Shown: positions 19,618 through 28,491, counted from the first letter of the stretch. The stretch is 28,491 nt of DNA from Darksidea phi (GCA_030770425.1 JASJFT010000187.1:63220-91710); one strand, 5' to 3'. Notes: a model not told the origin generated them from the letters alone. Numbers and translations: made by a program.

Positions 19618-22020
19618 ATGGCAGCCGAAAGCTCCGTAGCCGCCGCCTCAGCGCCCAAGCACTCCGTCTTGAACTCCTCCTTTCCTGTTCTACTTCCCTA
19701 CGACGAGGCCCTCTTCCTTCCAGATGCAGAGTTCCGCGCGTTTGTGCAAAAGACGGTCGCCGCGGCCCGCGGCCCGCATTTTCACGAGCTCGAAAACGAG
19801 ATTGGCGAAACTGAGGACAGGTCAGTAGACGATGCCGGTCGCAAGCGACGCGCTTCTGGAGACAGTGGTGATGAGCCTGTCACGAAGGCTCCTTTCATCG
19901 TAGGCCTGGAGAAGCACAAGGCCCACTTCCGCACAATGGAAGACCTCGCCGCTGAGAACAGGACCCTCACTGAGAATAAAGACGTGACTAACATCTCTTC
20001 GAAGAACCCGCTGGTCGACCTCTTCTACGAGCTTGACGAGAGTGAAGACTCCAATAAGTTGAAGACGCTGCTGGGCGATGCCTGGGACGAGGACCCGCGC
20101 ATGACACTCAAGATCATCTTCAATGCGCGCAGCATCCATCTTGGAAAGGCCAGCAGAGTCGCAGCTTACAAGTCTTTCGGATGGCTGGCCGAAACCCATC
20201 CCGGTACTCTGTTGAAAAACCTCAGCTGGCTCGTCCGCCCTGTTATCGAAAAGAAAACTCCGAAGGCGACAGAGAACAATCCCGACATCAAGATGGCTGG
20301 AGGTGACGCAAAGGAGACAACTGAGCGCGAAGTGGATGATTTCGACATGATCGACGCTGGTGAAGCCGCTCCTGGCGACCCAGCAAAGGCCTATGACGTC
20401 CGGTATGGCGTCTCACACGGCTACTGGAAAGATCTGCTGAATTTGGTTGCCTTGGCCGCCAACGAGCAACTGAAGTTCGACGTCGATCCTCGGACGTTAC
20501 TGTGCCAGCAACAAGACAAGTCCAAGGATGCAAAGAGGAAGCGTGTGTGGGATGCGCAAGAGGCCAAAGAGCTACGGACGAAGCAGAAGCAGGAGCGGCA
20601 TCAGCGAGTGGTTGAAAAACTTCAGAAAGACAATTTTTATCGAGCACTACATCTCACCGTCGCTCGCTTGTTCGCGGAGCAACTGAAAGAAGACCGCCAA
20701 TTACTCATGTCGGGTAAGAGGTCGGATCTGAGAAAGCTCTCGCTTGCTGCCAAATGGAGCCCTACTTTCGGAGAGTTCCATGACAAGCACACCTTCATCC
20801 TGTCTTCAATTGCCGAAGCCCTGTACCCGAATGCCGCTAACATCTGTCCTGATGCCAGGAACCGCGAGTTGTATCTTCGACACGCTAGGGAAGTCTTCCG
20901 CAAGGACTACGCATCGCCGCTTCGAAAGGCTCTTGCTGTTGTCGAGCGAGACATTGTCGCCCAAAATTTTGACGACATACGCTATGAACGCGTCCCTTCG
21001 CTAGCTATGGAGCGCTACACTCCATTGTTTTTGAGGAAGGACTTCGAGCACTTCTCCGAATACGTTAAGAAGGTTGCTGCAGGCGGTGCAAAAATCTCCG
21101 GTGCTACTCTCCTCCCATCTACTCTAGTTAGGAAAGCCCGGGAGATTGTCAACCTGCCCACAGACATTACGGGGGCTGGCTTTGCCCAAGTCAGGGCCTC
21201 TGCCGAAGCGCAAATTACACGCCAGGTCATTGATGGCCAGTGGAAGACTTTAGTCCAGCGTGTCAAAGACTCGGGTGCTCTTAGTTCTTCTATTGCAGTG
21301 TGCGACGTGAGTGGCAGCATGATGAGCCTGTCGTTTACGGATAAGTCCACCGCTATGGACTCAGCCATTGGCCTGTCCCTACTTGTGGCCGAAGTCACCT
21401 CACCACCATTCGGCGGGGGTATTATCACCTTCTCGATGACGCCTACATATATATCCATAGGCGGCCCAGAAGATCACCGGGGTCTCGTTGAGAAGGTGAA
21501 ACAGACCATGAGTGTCGACTGGGGAATGAACACCAACTTCGTCGCAGTCTTTGAGGACGTCATCCTTCCGATGGCGCTGGACAACAATGTGAAACAAGAG
21601 GACATGGTGAAACAGGTCTTCGTGTTCTCTGACATGCAATTCGACAACGCGCAGGACCACGGAGATGAGTCCAACCGATGGACATCGAGCTTTGAGCGTA
21701 TCAAGGCAAAGTATACCGCAGCCGGTTATGAGATGCCCAGGCTGATCTTCTGGAACCTGAATGGTAACAAATCGGACAAACCAGTTACGAACGAGGATCA
21801 GAACACTGCTTTGGTGTCTGGGTATTCGCAAGGCATGCTCAAGGTCTTCCTTGATGGCGGTGGCTTCGAAGACGAGGGTGAGGAGCAGCTTGTTGAGCAG
21901 GAGATGGTTGGCGAAGATGGAATGACGGAGATTATGGTCAAGCAGAAGATTGATCCGATGACGCTAGTGAAGAAGGCCGTCAGTCATAAAGCGTACGAAA
22001 TGTTGGAAGTTGTGGACTAA
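19618..22020 (+). CDS. DUF2828 domain protein with vWA-like C-terminal half
   Basis: An uninterrupted 800-codon frame from ATG 19618. The sequence follows the DUF2828 family (PF11443, with the DUF7788 part), found across fungi, plants and some giant viruses: KNPLVDLFYELDE, LGDAWDEDPRMTLKIIFNAR, HGYWKDLLNL and the SIAEALYP region occur in order. The C-terminal half is a von Willebrand A-like fold with a complete metal site: D563-V-S565-G-S567, then Thr in GMNTNF (about 639) and Asp in VFSDMQF (about 669). The layout resembles TROVE/Ro60 RNA-binding proteins, and an RNA-related role is a plausible inference, but function is unknown. A highly charged Lys/Arg/Glu segment at about 302-330 is probably helical; basic GRKRR near residue 77 could be a nuclear signal. 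It is divergent from csn1 and shares its promoter. No intron is needed. Confidence 0.92.
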   Translation: MAAESSVAAASAPKHSVLNSSFPVLLPYDEALFLPDAEFRAFVQKTVAAARGPHFHELENEIGETEDRSVDDAGRKRRASGDSGDEPVTKAPFIVGLEKHKAHFRTMEDLAAENRTLTENKDVTNISSKNPLVDLFYELDESEDSNKLKTLLGDAWDEDPRMTLKIIFNARSIHLGKASRVAAYKSFGWLAETHPGTLLKNLSWLVRPVIEKKTPKATENNPDIKMAGGDAKETTEREVDDFDMIDAGEAAPGDPAKAYDVRYGVSHGYWKDLLNLVALAANEQLKFDVDPRTLLCQQQDKSKDAKRKRVWDAQEAKELRTKQKQERHQRVVEKLQKDNFYRALHLTVARLFAEQLKEDRQLLMSGKRSDLRKLSLAAKWSPTFGEFHDKHTFILSSIAEALYPNAANICPDARNRELYLRHAREVFRKDYASPLRKALAVVERDIVAQNFDDIRYERVPSLAMERYTPLFLRKDFEHFSEYVKKVAAGGAKISGATLLPSTLVRKAREIVNLPTDITGAGFAQVRASAEAQITRQVIDGQWKTLVQRVKDSGALSSSIAVCDVSGSMMSLSFTDKSTAMDSAIGLSLLVAEVTSPPFGGGIITFSMTPTYISIGGPEDHRGLVEKVKQTMSVDWGMNTNFVAVFEDVILPMALDNNVKQEDMVKQVFVFSDMQFDNAQDHGDESNRWTSSFERIKAKYTAAGYEMPRLIFWNLNGNKSDKPVTNEDQNTALVSGYSQGMLKVFLDGGGFEDEGEEQLVEQEMVGEDGMTEIMVKQKIDPMTLVKKAVSHKAYEMLEVVD

Positions 22021-23100
22021 GGTGGGGCGTGATGACTATTGCTTGGAATTTTCTAATGGGAGTGTCTTTTTAAGGTCTGTACGAAACATGTTAGGAGTTT
22101 GTACGGAGTGGAGGTGCTATACCCGCCTTATACTCGATAATAGCTGTAGAGCTGTACACAATACTATCGATCGTGAGAGATGTTCACGACCGACGAGGTG
22201 ATGTTTTGAACATTGACAGGTGACGAAAAGGGATAAGCGTTAGAATCGCAGAGCAGAACCTTGAGAGAGTCCAACAATGGTAGCGAGGAGGCAGCACACC
22301 CACGCTGCCGCCCAAAGCATAAAGGGGGTGAAGATACTTGGGAAACGAACCTTCGGACCACGGACCACGGACCCTACATTTCCCTGCTAGGCGAAAAAGG
22401 GCGATTCCGGGAACGAGGAGGCACGTGGGACGGTGCCGTTCTCTACGGACAAATGAGGGCACGGCTAGAACTCCTCTCAACGTTTCCAATACCCGGATCT
22501 CGGATAACGAATGAGCTTTACTCCAATAATTCAACAAGTCTGCCTCGACCTGTCCCAAGGCGTTCTTGCTTGCTTTGTGACGTGCACCGTACCTCATGGC
22601 TTAGATGAATTGGTGAGACGCTTTAGCGCAATGGGGATGTCTTCGGACTGTTGAGCGTGCACTGTGAGGACACTATTGTGGGTGGGACGTATTTTGCACA
22701 CACAACGGGACCCACTGTCTGCCGAACGAGGCAAAGGACAATGCTCATGCTTTCTGTTTGACCGCCATCTCCACGGGTGGTAACAAGTCTACAATCGCAT
22801 GCTGCTGGTCGCAGACGCCATTGGAGGAACTGGTGCAGCACTGACCGCTCTTGTATCTCCACCTCTCTCACTCTGCATAACCATGGGAGGAAGTCCTACG
22901 TCACTGCGAGCTTGGCAAGGAGTCACACGGCTGCGGATCCAATAAAGCAGCAAACAAAATAGCGCGTAATTTAACTCCCTCTCCAGCTCAACACTGCCCC
23001 TCCTTCACTCCCCCTCCTCCGCTATCCACCCTCCATTCCCCGTCTTCCACTCCCCATCTTCCACTCCCCATCTTCCACTCCCCCTCCTCCACTCACCAAC
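22021..23100. other. Intergenic between DUF2828 and F-box genes
   Basis: A 1.08-kb spacer. The minus frame at 22184-22597 (137 codons) and the plus frame at 22261-22608 overlap each other and show no domain. A small GGACCAC duplication lies near 22355-22372. The last 120 bases are strongly CT-rich and lead into the F-box start codon. Confidence 0.5.
23038..23093. repeat. 14-bp CT-rich tandem repeat, four copies
   Basis: Four 14-base units of the form CCCCATCTTCCACT, with changes only at positions 5-8 of the first and last units, end seven bases before the F-box ATG at 23101. They form most of the immediate leader and make a pure pyrimidine-rich tract typical of fungal start regions. Confidence 0.9.
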
Positions 23101-24525
23101 ATGTCGCTACCCGCGCTGCCCACAGAACTGGACTCCCACATCATCAGCTTCCTCGATCACCGCGGATTAAATGCGGTCTCTAAAGTCTCGAAGTACTATC
23201 GCTCTATATCCGAGCCTTTCCTCTACCGCCACATCGAGTTTACGATTTTCGAAGACGCCAAGATCCGATGGCTTCTGCTTACGCTTCTTGAACGCCGCAA
23301 GCTTGCCAGTCACATTACGTCCTTCTGCATAAGGCACCGCGAGGATCGACCAGCCAGGCCCCGGATCAGTGCATCTAGCATAACCGAGTTCCATCAAGGA
23401 CTGCTGTCTTGTCTACCGGACGTTCATCACGCAATCAGGGATATATTGGGCCTGGGAGCACACCATGTAGAGGTGCTGGAGTGGTGGGGAACGCTTCTGA
23501 GTCGACCTGATCCATTTGCGCCATGCGATGGTTGCGTAGCACTTGTTGCGTACTTTGCGTGCAATCTCAAGGATTTGGTATTGGAGTATTCCGCATTAGG
23601 ACTCGTGTACACTACCGGTAGAGTTTTGCCAATGGCTTTGAAAGAATCCAACTTGGGCCACGAGCAGCATCCTCTGTCGAAGCTTCGAAAGCTTTGCGTC
23701 TACAACAGGTATTATCAAATCACCTTACTCGACGTGTTACCTTCCCTTGAAGAAGTTGAGATGTGCCATAACTCGACTGTGGCAATTCAACTACCGAAGA
23801 AGCCCGGGCCGGTTGCCTTGCAGGCTTTGTCTTTCAGGAACCCATTAATCACATATGCTAATCTTGAGGTGACAATTGAAACGGGTCGCCTGCAATATCT
23901 CCGAACACTTACCATAAGCAGAGCTTATCAACCGGTATGGTATAACTATACCCGGTTGACCGAAGCGATGAGTGCCCATCTGCCGAGTCTGGAGCATCTG
24001 CACTGGACCTGTCAAGAGGGTCCCACCAATTTCGGCAGATTTAATGGCTTAAAAAGTCTGAAAACTCTCCACATCAACCCTGAGATGCTTGCGGGGGGCC
24101 AGTTACAGGACCGGGACATGTCGTGGTTCTCGAACCTGGCATCCATCCTTCCACCAAACTTGCAGATTCTGCATTTCCAGTTCCGGCAGGACTCTTTCCT
24201 CTGTTTCCAAGGTTTTCTCGAAGCTCTGGTGGTCAAGTACAGGGTTCCTGAAAACATCATGCGTCTGACATCCGACCTACCACTCCGTCACTTCTCGGTG
24301 GCCATCGACAACCATTACTCAGAGACCTGGCAGTTCATGCCTCCAGGGCGTCCATATCTGGAATTTTCGGACGCGTCGAAAGCATTGCTCCGATCATTTG
24401 CCGACACGCTCTTTGGTTTTGGCGGCGTGCGCTTCGAGATCTACCAGGCTCCTGTCACCGGCAGCGGCCCCGGAAAACTGTTGGTCGCACCAGGGTTTGA
24501 GTGCGAGGGCATTTGCTCAGAATGA
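23101..24525 (+). CDS. F-box protein with degenerate leucine-rich C-terminal part
   Basis: A single 474-codon frame from ATG 23101 to TGA 24525. Residues about 3-45 form an F-box: LPALPTELDSHIISFLD followed by the VSKVSKYYRSISEPFLYRHI helices. F-box proteins connect substrates to SCF ubiquitin ligases through Skp1. The remaining 420 residues have scattered Leu/Ile-rich segments (for instance LSKLRKLCVYN, LPSLEEVEM, LKSLKTLHIN, PPNLQILHFQF), consistent with irregular leucine-rich repeats that would bind a target; no catalytic motif is seen. This architecture is common in large, rapidly changing F-box families of Pezizomycotina, so a specific target cannot be named. The gene is flanked by a 14-bp minisatellite before the start and a 15-bp one right after the stop. 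Confidence 0.9.
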   Translation: MSLPALPTELDSHIISFLDHRGLNAVSKVSKYYRSISEPFLYRHIEFTIFEDAKIRWLLLTLLERRKLASHITSFCIRHREDRPARPRISASSITEFHQGLLSCLPDVHHAIRDILGLGAHHVEVLEWWGTLLSRPDPFAPCDGCVALVAYFACNLKDLVLEYSALGLVYTTGRVLPMALKESNLGHEQHPLSKLRKLCVYNRYYQITLLDVLPSLEEVEMCHNSTVAIQLPKKPGPVALQALSFRNPLITYANLEVTIETGRLQYLRTLTISRAYQPVWYNYTRLTEAMSAHLPSLEHLHWTCQEGPTNFGRFNGLKSLKTLHINPEMLAGGQLQDRDMSWFSNLASILPPNLQILHFQFRQDSFLCFQGFLEALVVKYRVPENIMRLTSDLPLRHFSVAIDNHYSETWQFMPPGRPYLEFSDASKALLRSFADTLFGFGGVRFEIYQAPVTGSGPGKLLVAPGFECEGICSE

Positions 24526-24534
24526 GGGTGTGGC

Positions 24535-24609
24535 AGTCAAAAGTTGGACGGTCAAAGGTTGGACAGTGAAAGGTTGGACAGTTAAAAGTTGGACAGTCAA
24601 AAGTTGAAC
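24535..24609. repeat. 15-bp minisatellite, five copies, next to the F-box stop
   Basis: Five 15-base units of the AGTCAAAAGTTGGAC type begin ten bases after the F-box TGA; each copy differs from the first at one to three positions. Because the unit is five codons long, every frame through it is periodic: one reads Lys-Ser/Gly-Trp-Thr-Val repeatedly. The frame of the F-box gene reads Gln-Lys-Leu-Asp-type repeats until a TAA in the fourth unit. Confidence 0.92.
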
Positions 24610-25147
24610 AGTGATGACTAGCTGATCTTTTAGCTTTGTGCAGAAGGGATGGAGTACTTGCTCATTTGCACGGGAATCTGTATCTATTCTTGGTTATTGC
24701 GAAAAGGAGTTGGGTTGCGAGGAAGGCGGTTTGGCCACACGTGTATTCCTACCTCCCCAATAATGGGGACTCATATGCTTGTCAATGTCAGTAAGAAAAT
24801 CACATCGGTTCCGATGTCTGTCGCATAAGTGGTGCCCACGTTAGCTTGCCGTCAAGGCGCCAGGAAACACGAATTTAGTTGACTTGGACCCTAGTAAACC
24901 TACCTCAATTCTTTTTGCCCAAGGTGCCCTGTGTTCCGGTATGAATGATGAGTCTGAGTCTTTACTCCGCATTGTTTTTAGTTGTTCAGTTACAATGTTA
25001 GGGTGTATCGAAATTGGTAGTACCTGCAAGAACTGCGGCAGTGGGGGTCGGTCGAGCAGTGAACAGCGTAGCTGATTTACATTGTACAGGTACAACCCCA
25101 ACCCGAACGTGCACGCATCGAGGCTTGGTATTGCTAGCTAAAGTTCA

Positions 25148-25155
25148 TATAAATG
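25148..25155 (+). promoter_or_regulatory. TATA box of the F-box-like gene
   Basis: TATAAATG lies about 107 nt upstream of ATG 25262, a usual fungal distance. Confidence 0.45.
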
Positions 25156-25261
25156 CCTGCAAACAAAGAGACTCCCACTATGCAAATCCAAACCAAACAA
25201 CTACCTGCAAAGGCCCTCACTAAATTCTTAACACTGACGCCTTCCCGCTTCTTAAGAGAAG

Positions 25262-26674
25262 ATGGAGGACCTAATCAAGAGCACGACCGCGCGCATTCTG
25301 GCGCTTAGGAAGTCTTGCTTTGATGTGTTCGTTGCGGATCTGTATGTACGCTCAGCGACCGAGTTCGAATACGAGCAGGTACCAAAGCTCGAGCGACAAG
25401 GTAAGTACTAAAAGTTCTGTTTACATCGCCTCCTTACTGACAATACGCTAGCTTCGACCTTCACAACTTACCTCACGTTCGTATTGCGCACTCAAGGTGG
25501 GCGCATGAGTCACACACAGCCTGTTCGCGTTACCCGCATGAGTCACACACTGCCTGTTCGCGTTACCCGCAGGTTTGGGTCGGGGGAATTCGATTTCCAG
25601 AATCCTTCGATCAAGTGGAAGGATGACTGGCTCACTTTTGATGCCTTCTGTGCTGCTGTCGTTCGTGTGGCTCCCTTAACCACACCAGTCGGCGACGAAG
25701 GCTACAACACGCTCTGGCGCTGGTACCAGCTGCGCAACAAGCCCTTCCGCTTCCTCGACTTACCAATGGAGCTGCGCTTGATTGTATACGAGTGTGTGGT
25801 CGGTAACGACATCTACCCGAGGGAGCTACAGCCAGGTCACAGTCTTGCTGCATCTCTCGGAAATGGCTGGACGCCGAAACCTCCGCTCGATATCCTTGAA
25901 GGCACGCACGACCCGGCAGACGTCGTCCCTCCACCAATGGCGGATATCATGAGCCTGAGTAGGGGTATTCGAGCTGAGGCGGCTAGAGTGGTATGGGGGA
26001 GCAGTCGCCAAAGTTTTGCTGAACCAGCTGTCCTTGGGAGGTTGGCTGCGTTGCAGGTGAACTTGCCGGCAAACGCACTCACACACATTAGGCTCAACTT
26101 CACTAACTACGACTACCTCGGCTTCTTTATAGACGCACCAGAGGCCGAGTTGTTTCGGGGGAAAACCCTAATCAAAGCTACGATCCTTCAACCGGTTACC
26201 CTACCGAACCTAGACCGACTGGATTTAACATTCCGATCAACCTGCTGGAATGCCAATTATTGGCCGTCCCCCTGGGACTGGCAAGGTTTTGATTTTGTGA
26301 TTAGTAACGTTAGATCCATATGTCAAAAATTAATGACAGAGATGCTTCTCGGCTTGGCTTTTAAGTATGTTCGGCATATTCCCAAGGTCAGCATCCAGGG
26401 ACCATACGTTAAAGCTAGTACAAGGGCTGCTTTTATCAAAGCCCTGGAGGAGTTGAAACAGGATATGTCAAAGGAGGAGCCGGACGGTTGGACCGTGAAC
26501 AAAGGTGACTTCATAAGCGAGATGGATTTCCGAACGCTAAAGTGCAGTTGCAGAAGGCCGTGTGGCTTCGGTGGAGAGGAGACGTTCTGGGATCAGTACC
26601 AGAATCAGCCACCTAGTAGGAGAGAGAGTCTTGAGGATATCTTCGCGAAGTATACGTGGGATGATCAGGACTGA
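25262..26674 (+). CDS. F-box-like domain protein, two exons
   Basis: Exon 1 (25262-25400) encodes MEDLIKSTTARILALRK and onwards; a textbook intron follows (25401-25451: GTAAGT donor, TTACTGACAA branch, CTAG acceptor). Exon 2 (25452-26674) restores frame at Gly-to-Ala codon GCT, giving 453 residues. At about residues 143-170 the sequence PFRFLDLPMELRLIVYECVV matches the F-box-like/2EXR pattern of many fungal proteins of unknown role. The rest has no catalytic motif; a Cys cluster (KCSCRRPCGFG) sits near the C-terminus. Residues about 64-85 consist of an 11-residue unit, MSHTxPVRVTR, present twice because of a DNA duplication. Whether it binds Skp1 is not known. Without exon 1 the frame would begin at a TTG, so the spliced model is preferred. 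Confidence 0.88.
25502..25567 (+). repeat. 33-bp in-frame tandem duplication in the F-box-like gene
   Basis: Two head-to-tail 33-base units starting CGCATGAGTCACACAC differ at a single base (A/T at unit position 17), changing Gln to Leu. The near identity indicates a recent duplication. It adds exactly 11 codons and keeps the frame open. Confidence 0.95.
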
Positions 26675-27064
26675 TCGTGTAGAATGCACCTGGATTCCTC
26701 GACCCTGCATGTTGAACGGAAACAAGTTACACTAAGTTTCGCCATGGATAATTTAGATAATTAGCTTAAGGAATGTCTTCTTTGCACTCTAGTGGAGCGA
26801 TGAAAGTGTAAGCTTCGATGTCAGTCGTAAAGTCAGGAGATACGGCCAAGGAGCAATCCGCAGATCAGGAAGGAACAGCCCCCGTAACAACAACAAGCGA
26901 CGCGCATAGTGAATCCTCCGCTACTACTTCGAGTCGGAAGGGCTGTCTTTGCCAGAGCCGTGGCAGTATCCGTAATTTAAATCGCCCTGCTTTCCAGAGC
27001 CGCCGCACAGAGGTCAGTCGCGACAGTCCGTACCCGGTCCTCATCTGTATTCAAAAGAGGAACT

Positions 27065-27290
27065 GTAACGTCCGTCCCTGCGTGCCGGGACGCACGGTGT
27101 AACGGGACGCTTTTCACTTCGGACCTTCGCTATCTCTTTTTTCGCAAGTACATAGACCTGCAAATTATGTATAGTATTCTCTTGTTACTTCTCTATAAGT
27201 GCACCAGCCTCCGACAATAAATACCGTGATGTTGACTATGTTATCGATGGCTTCGACGGCGCCGAAAAATTAACCCTTTGTCAATACCCC
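27065..27290 (+). mobile_element. Possible solo LTR or LTR fragment
   Basis: The segment begins TGTAACG, repeats TGTAACGGGACG 33 bases later, and then has a TATAAGTG element (about 27195) and an AATAAA (about 27217) within 25 bases, an arrangement seen in LTR promoter and polyadenylation regions. No matching CA end, primer-binding site or target duplication could be fixed by eye, so this is tentative. Confidence 0.22.
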
Positions 27291-27299
27291 CCCTGTCTT

Positions 27300-27415
27300 T
27301 TCGAGACCACGAAGATCTCTGTAGACCTCGGAGGGTTAGATATAATTAGAGTTTAAATAAGAAATATCTAATTTCTAAGCTCGAAAGACCTCTTTGACCT
27401 AGCAACGACGTGGTC
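27300..27415. repeat. Nested inverted repeat, AT-rich (MITE-like)
   Basis: The outer arms are AGACCACG (about 27303) and CGTGGTCT (about 27409); the inner arms are TTAGATAT (about 27336) and ATATCTAA (about 27364), both perfect reverse complements. The intervening arms match only partly. The block could fold into a long imperfect hairpin and may be a decayed miniature inverted-repeat element. Confidence 0.4.
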
Positions 27416-27787
27416 TGAGAGTTTCGCCGGTCAAAATCGAAGACGGCGAAAAGCATTCCAGCGTGTTGGGATGCACTAGAAAGACTTGGCATGCAGTCGC
27501 GTGCTCACATGTTGTAATCTTCTGTAACAAAATTGGCGCTTTACCCATTTAAATGAACCTCTGAGAATAGCTGTGGCGCATGGTGAGGGGTTTCTAGAAA
27601 TGTGCGCGGCTAAAGTAACCCTATGCTGCATAACGATGTGCTCCAGATCTATATGCTGCTTGCCTACAGTATACAAACACAAGCCTCAGCATCACATCAA
27701 TGGTATTTCTATCTGAATCTGCGGAAGAGTTTGTGCCGTTTAGAAGCTGGTTTGGCTGCTTCGACGTTGGCAGAAAGATCTATAGCA

Positions 27788-28491
27788 CTAGGTCTTTGCG
27801 CCGACAACTGCTCTTGATCCATCGGTTTTGTCAGGTTCTGTACCCAAGACAGCAAGCCTGCTTCGAAGCGTCTGGCACTTTGGATGATTAGTTCCAACCA
27901 CGCTTTCGTAGCCTGAGAGAGCTTTCGAGTACCAGGCTCTAGCATCTTCCACCCGGTGCTGACGATCGTAGAGTGAGGCAAAGCTCCACATATTTTCCAG
28001 TGCGGGAAGATAAGTAGATAGGTTCTCTGGCTTTATTGCCTTCTCATAGCCTTGTAGCGCCCGCTGGTGCATCTTCTCCGCCTCGTTAAGCCGTCCTAGA
28101 TTCTTATAGAGAATGCCCAAGTTATTGACTACCTTAAGTGTTGACGTGTGCTCTAGTCCCCATGCCTTCTCATAGCCTTGTAGCGCCCGCTGGTGCATCT
28201 TCTCCGCCTCGTTAAGCCGTCCTAGATTCTTATAGAGAATGCCCAAGTTATTGACTACCTTAAGTGTTGACGTGTGCTCTAGTCCCCATGCCTTCTCATA
28301 GCCTTGTAGCGCCCGCTGGTGCATCTTCTCCGCCTCGTTAAGCCGTCCTAGATTCTTATAGAGAATGCCCAAGTTATTGACTACCTTAAGTGTTGACGTG
28401 TGCTCTAGTCCCCATGCCTTCTCGTAGCCCTGCAGCGCCCGCTGGTACATCTTCTCCGCCTCGTCAAGCCGTCCTAGGTTCTTGTAGAGAA
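27788..28491 (-). CDS. TPR (Kinesin light chain-type) protein, 3' part
   Basis: The frame enters from beyond the window at 28491 and ends at 27788, covering about 234 codons. It consists of 42-residue TPR units of the TPR_12/Kinesin-light-chain kind: LEHTSTLKVVNNLGILYKNL, then GRLNEAEKMHQRALQGYEKA, repeated, with a diverged last unit (HRVEDARAWYSKALSGYESV) and a short tail. Such arrays are protein-interaction surfaces and in fungi often form the C-terminal recognition part of NB-ARC or Pfs NLR-like proteins; the N-terminal effector and NTPase part would lie to the right of this window and cannot be checked. The start listed at 28450 by reading frame is just an internal Met; the true start is outside. 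Repeat copies are almost identical at DNA level. Confidence 0.88.
   Translation of the reverse strand, partial: LYKNLGRLDEAEKMYQRALQGYEKAWGLEHTSTLKVVNNLGILYKNLGRLNEAEKMHQRALQGYEKAWGLEHTSTLKVVNNLGILYKNLGRLNEAEKMHQRALQGYEKAWGLEHTSTLKVVNNLGILYKNLGRLNEAEKMHQRALQGYEKAIKPENLSTYLPALENMWSFASLYDRQHRVEDARAWYSKALSGYESVVGTNHPKCQTLRSRLAVLGTEPDKTDGSRAVVGAKT
28045..28491. repeat. 126-bp tandem repeat in the TPR gene (about 3.5 copies)
   Basis: Units start at 28071, 28197, 28323 and 28449, exactly 126 bases apart. The first two look identical by eye; the third differs at about four bases near its right end, and the fourth continues past the window edge. Each unit encodes one 42-residue TPR motif. Confidence 0.95.

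Larger units (their letters stand above)
24526..25261. other. Intergenic with minisatellite
   Basis: After the 15-bp repeat (24535-24609) the spacer is ordinary and moderately AT-rich; it contains the promoter of the next gene. Frames of 60-86 codons on both strands show no domain. Confidence 0.5.
26675..27787. other. Intergenic, AT-rich, possible transposon relics
   Basis: A 1.1-kb spacer between two convergent genes. It contains a 94-codon Ser/Thr-rich plus frame from ATG 26818 without a domain, a possible LTR-like segment from 27065 and an AT-rich inverted-repeat segment near 27300-27415. The 27476-27682 minus frame has no domain. Confidence 0.45.

Noticed and set aside
22184..22597. 137-codon minus frame between DUF2828 and F-box genes
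   Set aside because: No domain and overlapped by a 115-codon plus frame of equal quality.
26818..27102. 94-codon Ser/Thr-rich plus frame with a true ATG
   Set aside because: No domain, and it reads through the start of the LTR-like segment. It could be a remnant of coding sequence, but I cannot support it as a gene.
1..28491. CRISPR arrays, rRNA genes, bacterial operon signals
   Set aside because: Repeats here lack unique spacers of fixed length, no rRNA-like stretch is seen, and spliced genes show this is fungal nuclear DNA.

Overview
The window reads as nuclear DNA of a filamentous ascomycete. Introns are short (46-57 nt where I could place them), with GT donors, CTAAC/CTGAC-type branch sites and YAG acceptors. 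Gene families typical of Pezizomycotina are present: a HET-domain protein, a fungal C2H2 regulator, a DUF2828 protein, F-box proteins and Kinesin-light-chain-type TPR repeats. The kinase and F-box-like families look most like those of Dothideomycetes, but that placement is inference from memory of family style, not a search.

Layout. 1-1911: poly-C and microsatellite-rich DNA without a convincing gene. 1912-4236 (-): C2H2 zinc-finger regulator whose frame is cut by one TGA and then continues for 151 codons (small intron or stop readthrough). 4237-9144: nearly 5 kb without a recognisable gene, probably the long upstream region of that regulator. 9145-11926: a graveyard of kinase-fold genes, with a frameshifted protein kinase that has also lost its catalytic Asp, a short FunK1-like fragment, and an aminoglycoside-phosphotransferase-like pseudogene with a stop, a frameshift and a deleted catalytic loop. 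11927-14300: AT-rich relic DNA and one weak candidate for a small secreted protein. 14301-17258 (+): HET-domain protein with a long Q/N-rich N-terminal extension. 17559-19136 (-): COP9 signalosome subunit 1 in four exons. 19618-22020 (+): DUF2828/vWA-like protein. The last two are divergent and share a 481-bp promoter with a perfect 12-bp inverted repeat carrying two CACGTG boxes. 23101-24525 (+): F-box protein bracketed by two minisatellites. 25262-26674 (+): two-exon F-box-like protein with a fresh 33-bp in-frame duplication. 26675-27787: AT-rich DNA with LTR-like and palindromic features. 27788-28491 (-): 3' end of a TPR protein made of almost identical 126-bp repeats, running off the window.

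Conserved housekeeping or regulatory genes (C2H2 factor, csn1, DUF2828) are thus interleaved with fast-evolving accessory genes (HET, F-box, TPR, dead kinases). CSN1 and F-box proteins both belong to the cullin-RING ubiquitin ligase system, but nothing in the sequence shows that these particular genes work together. HET and TPR-repeat proteins are known players in fungal non-self recognition; a link between the two here is only suggested by proximity.
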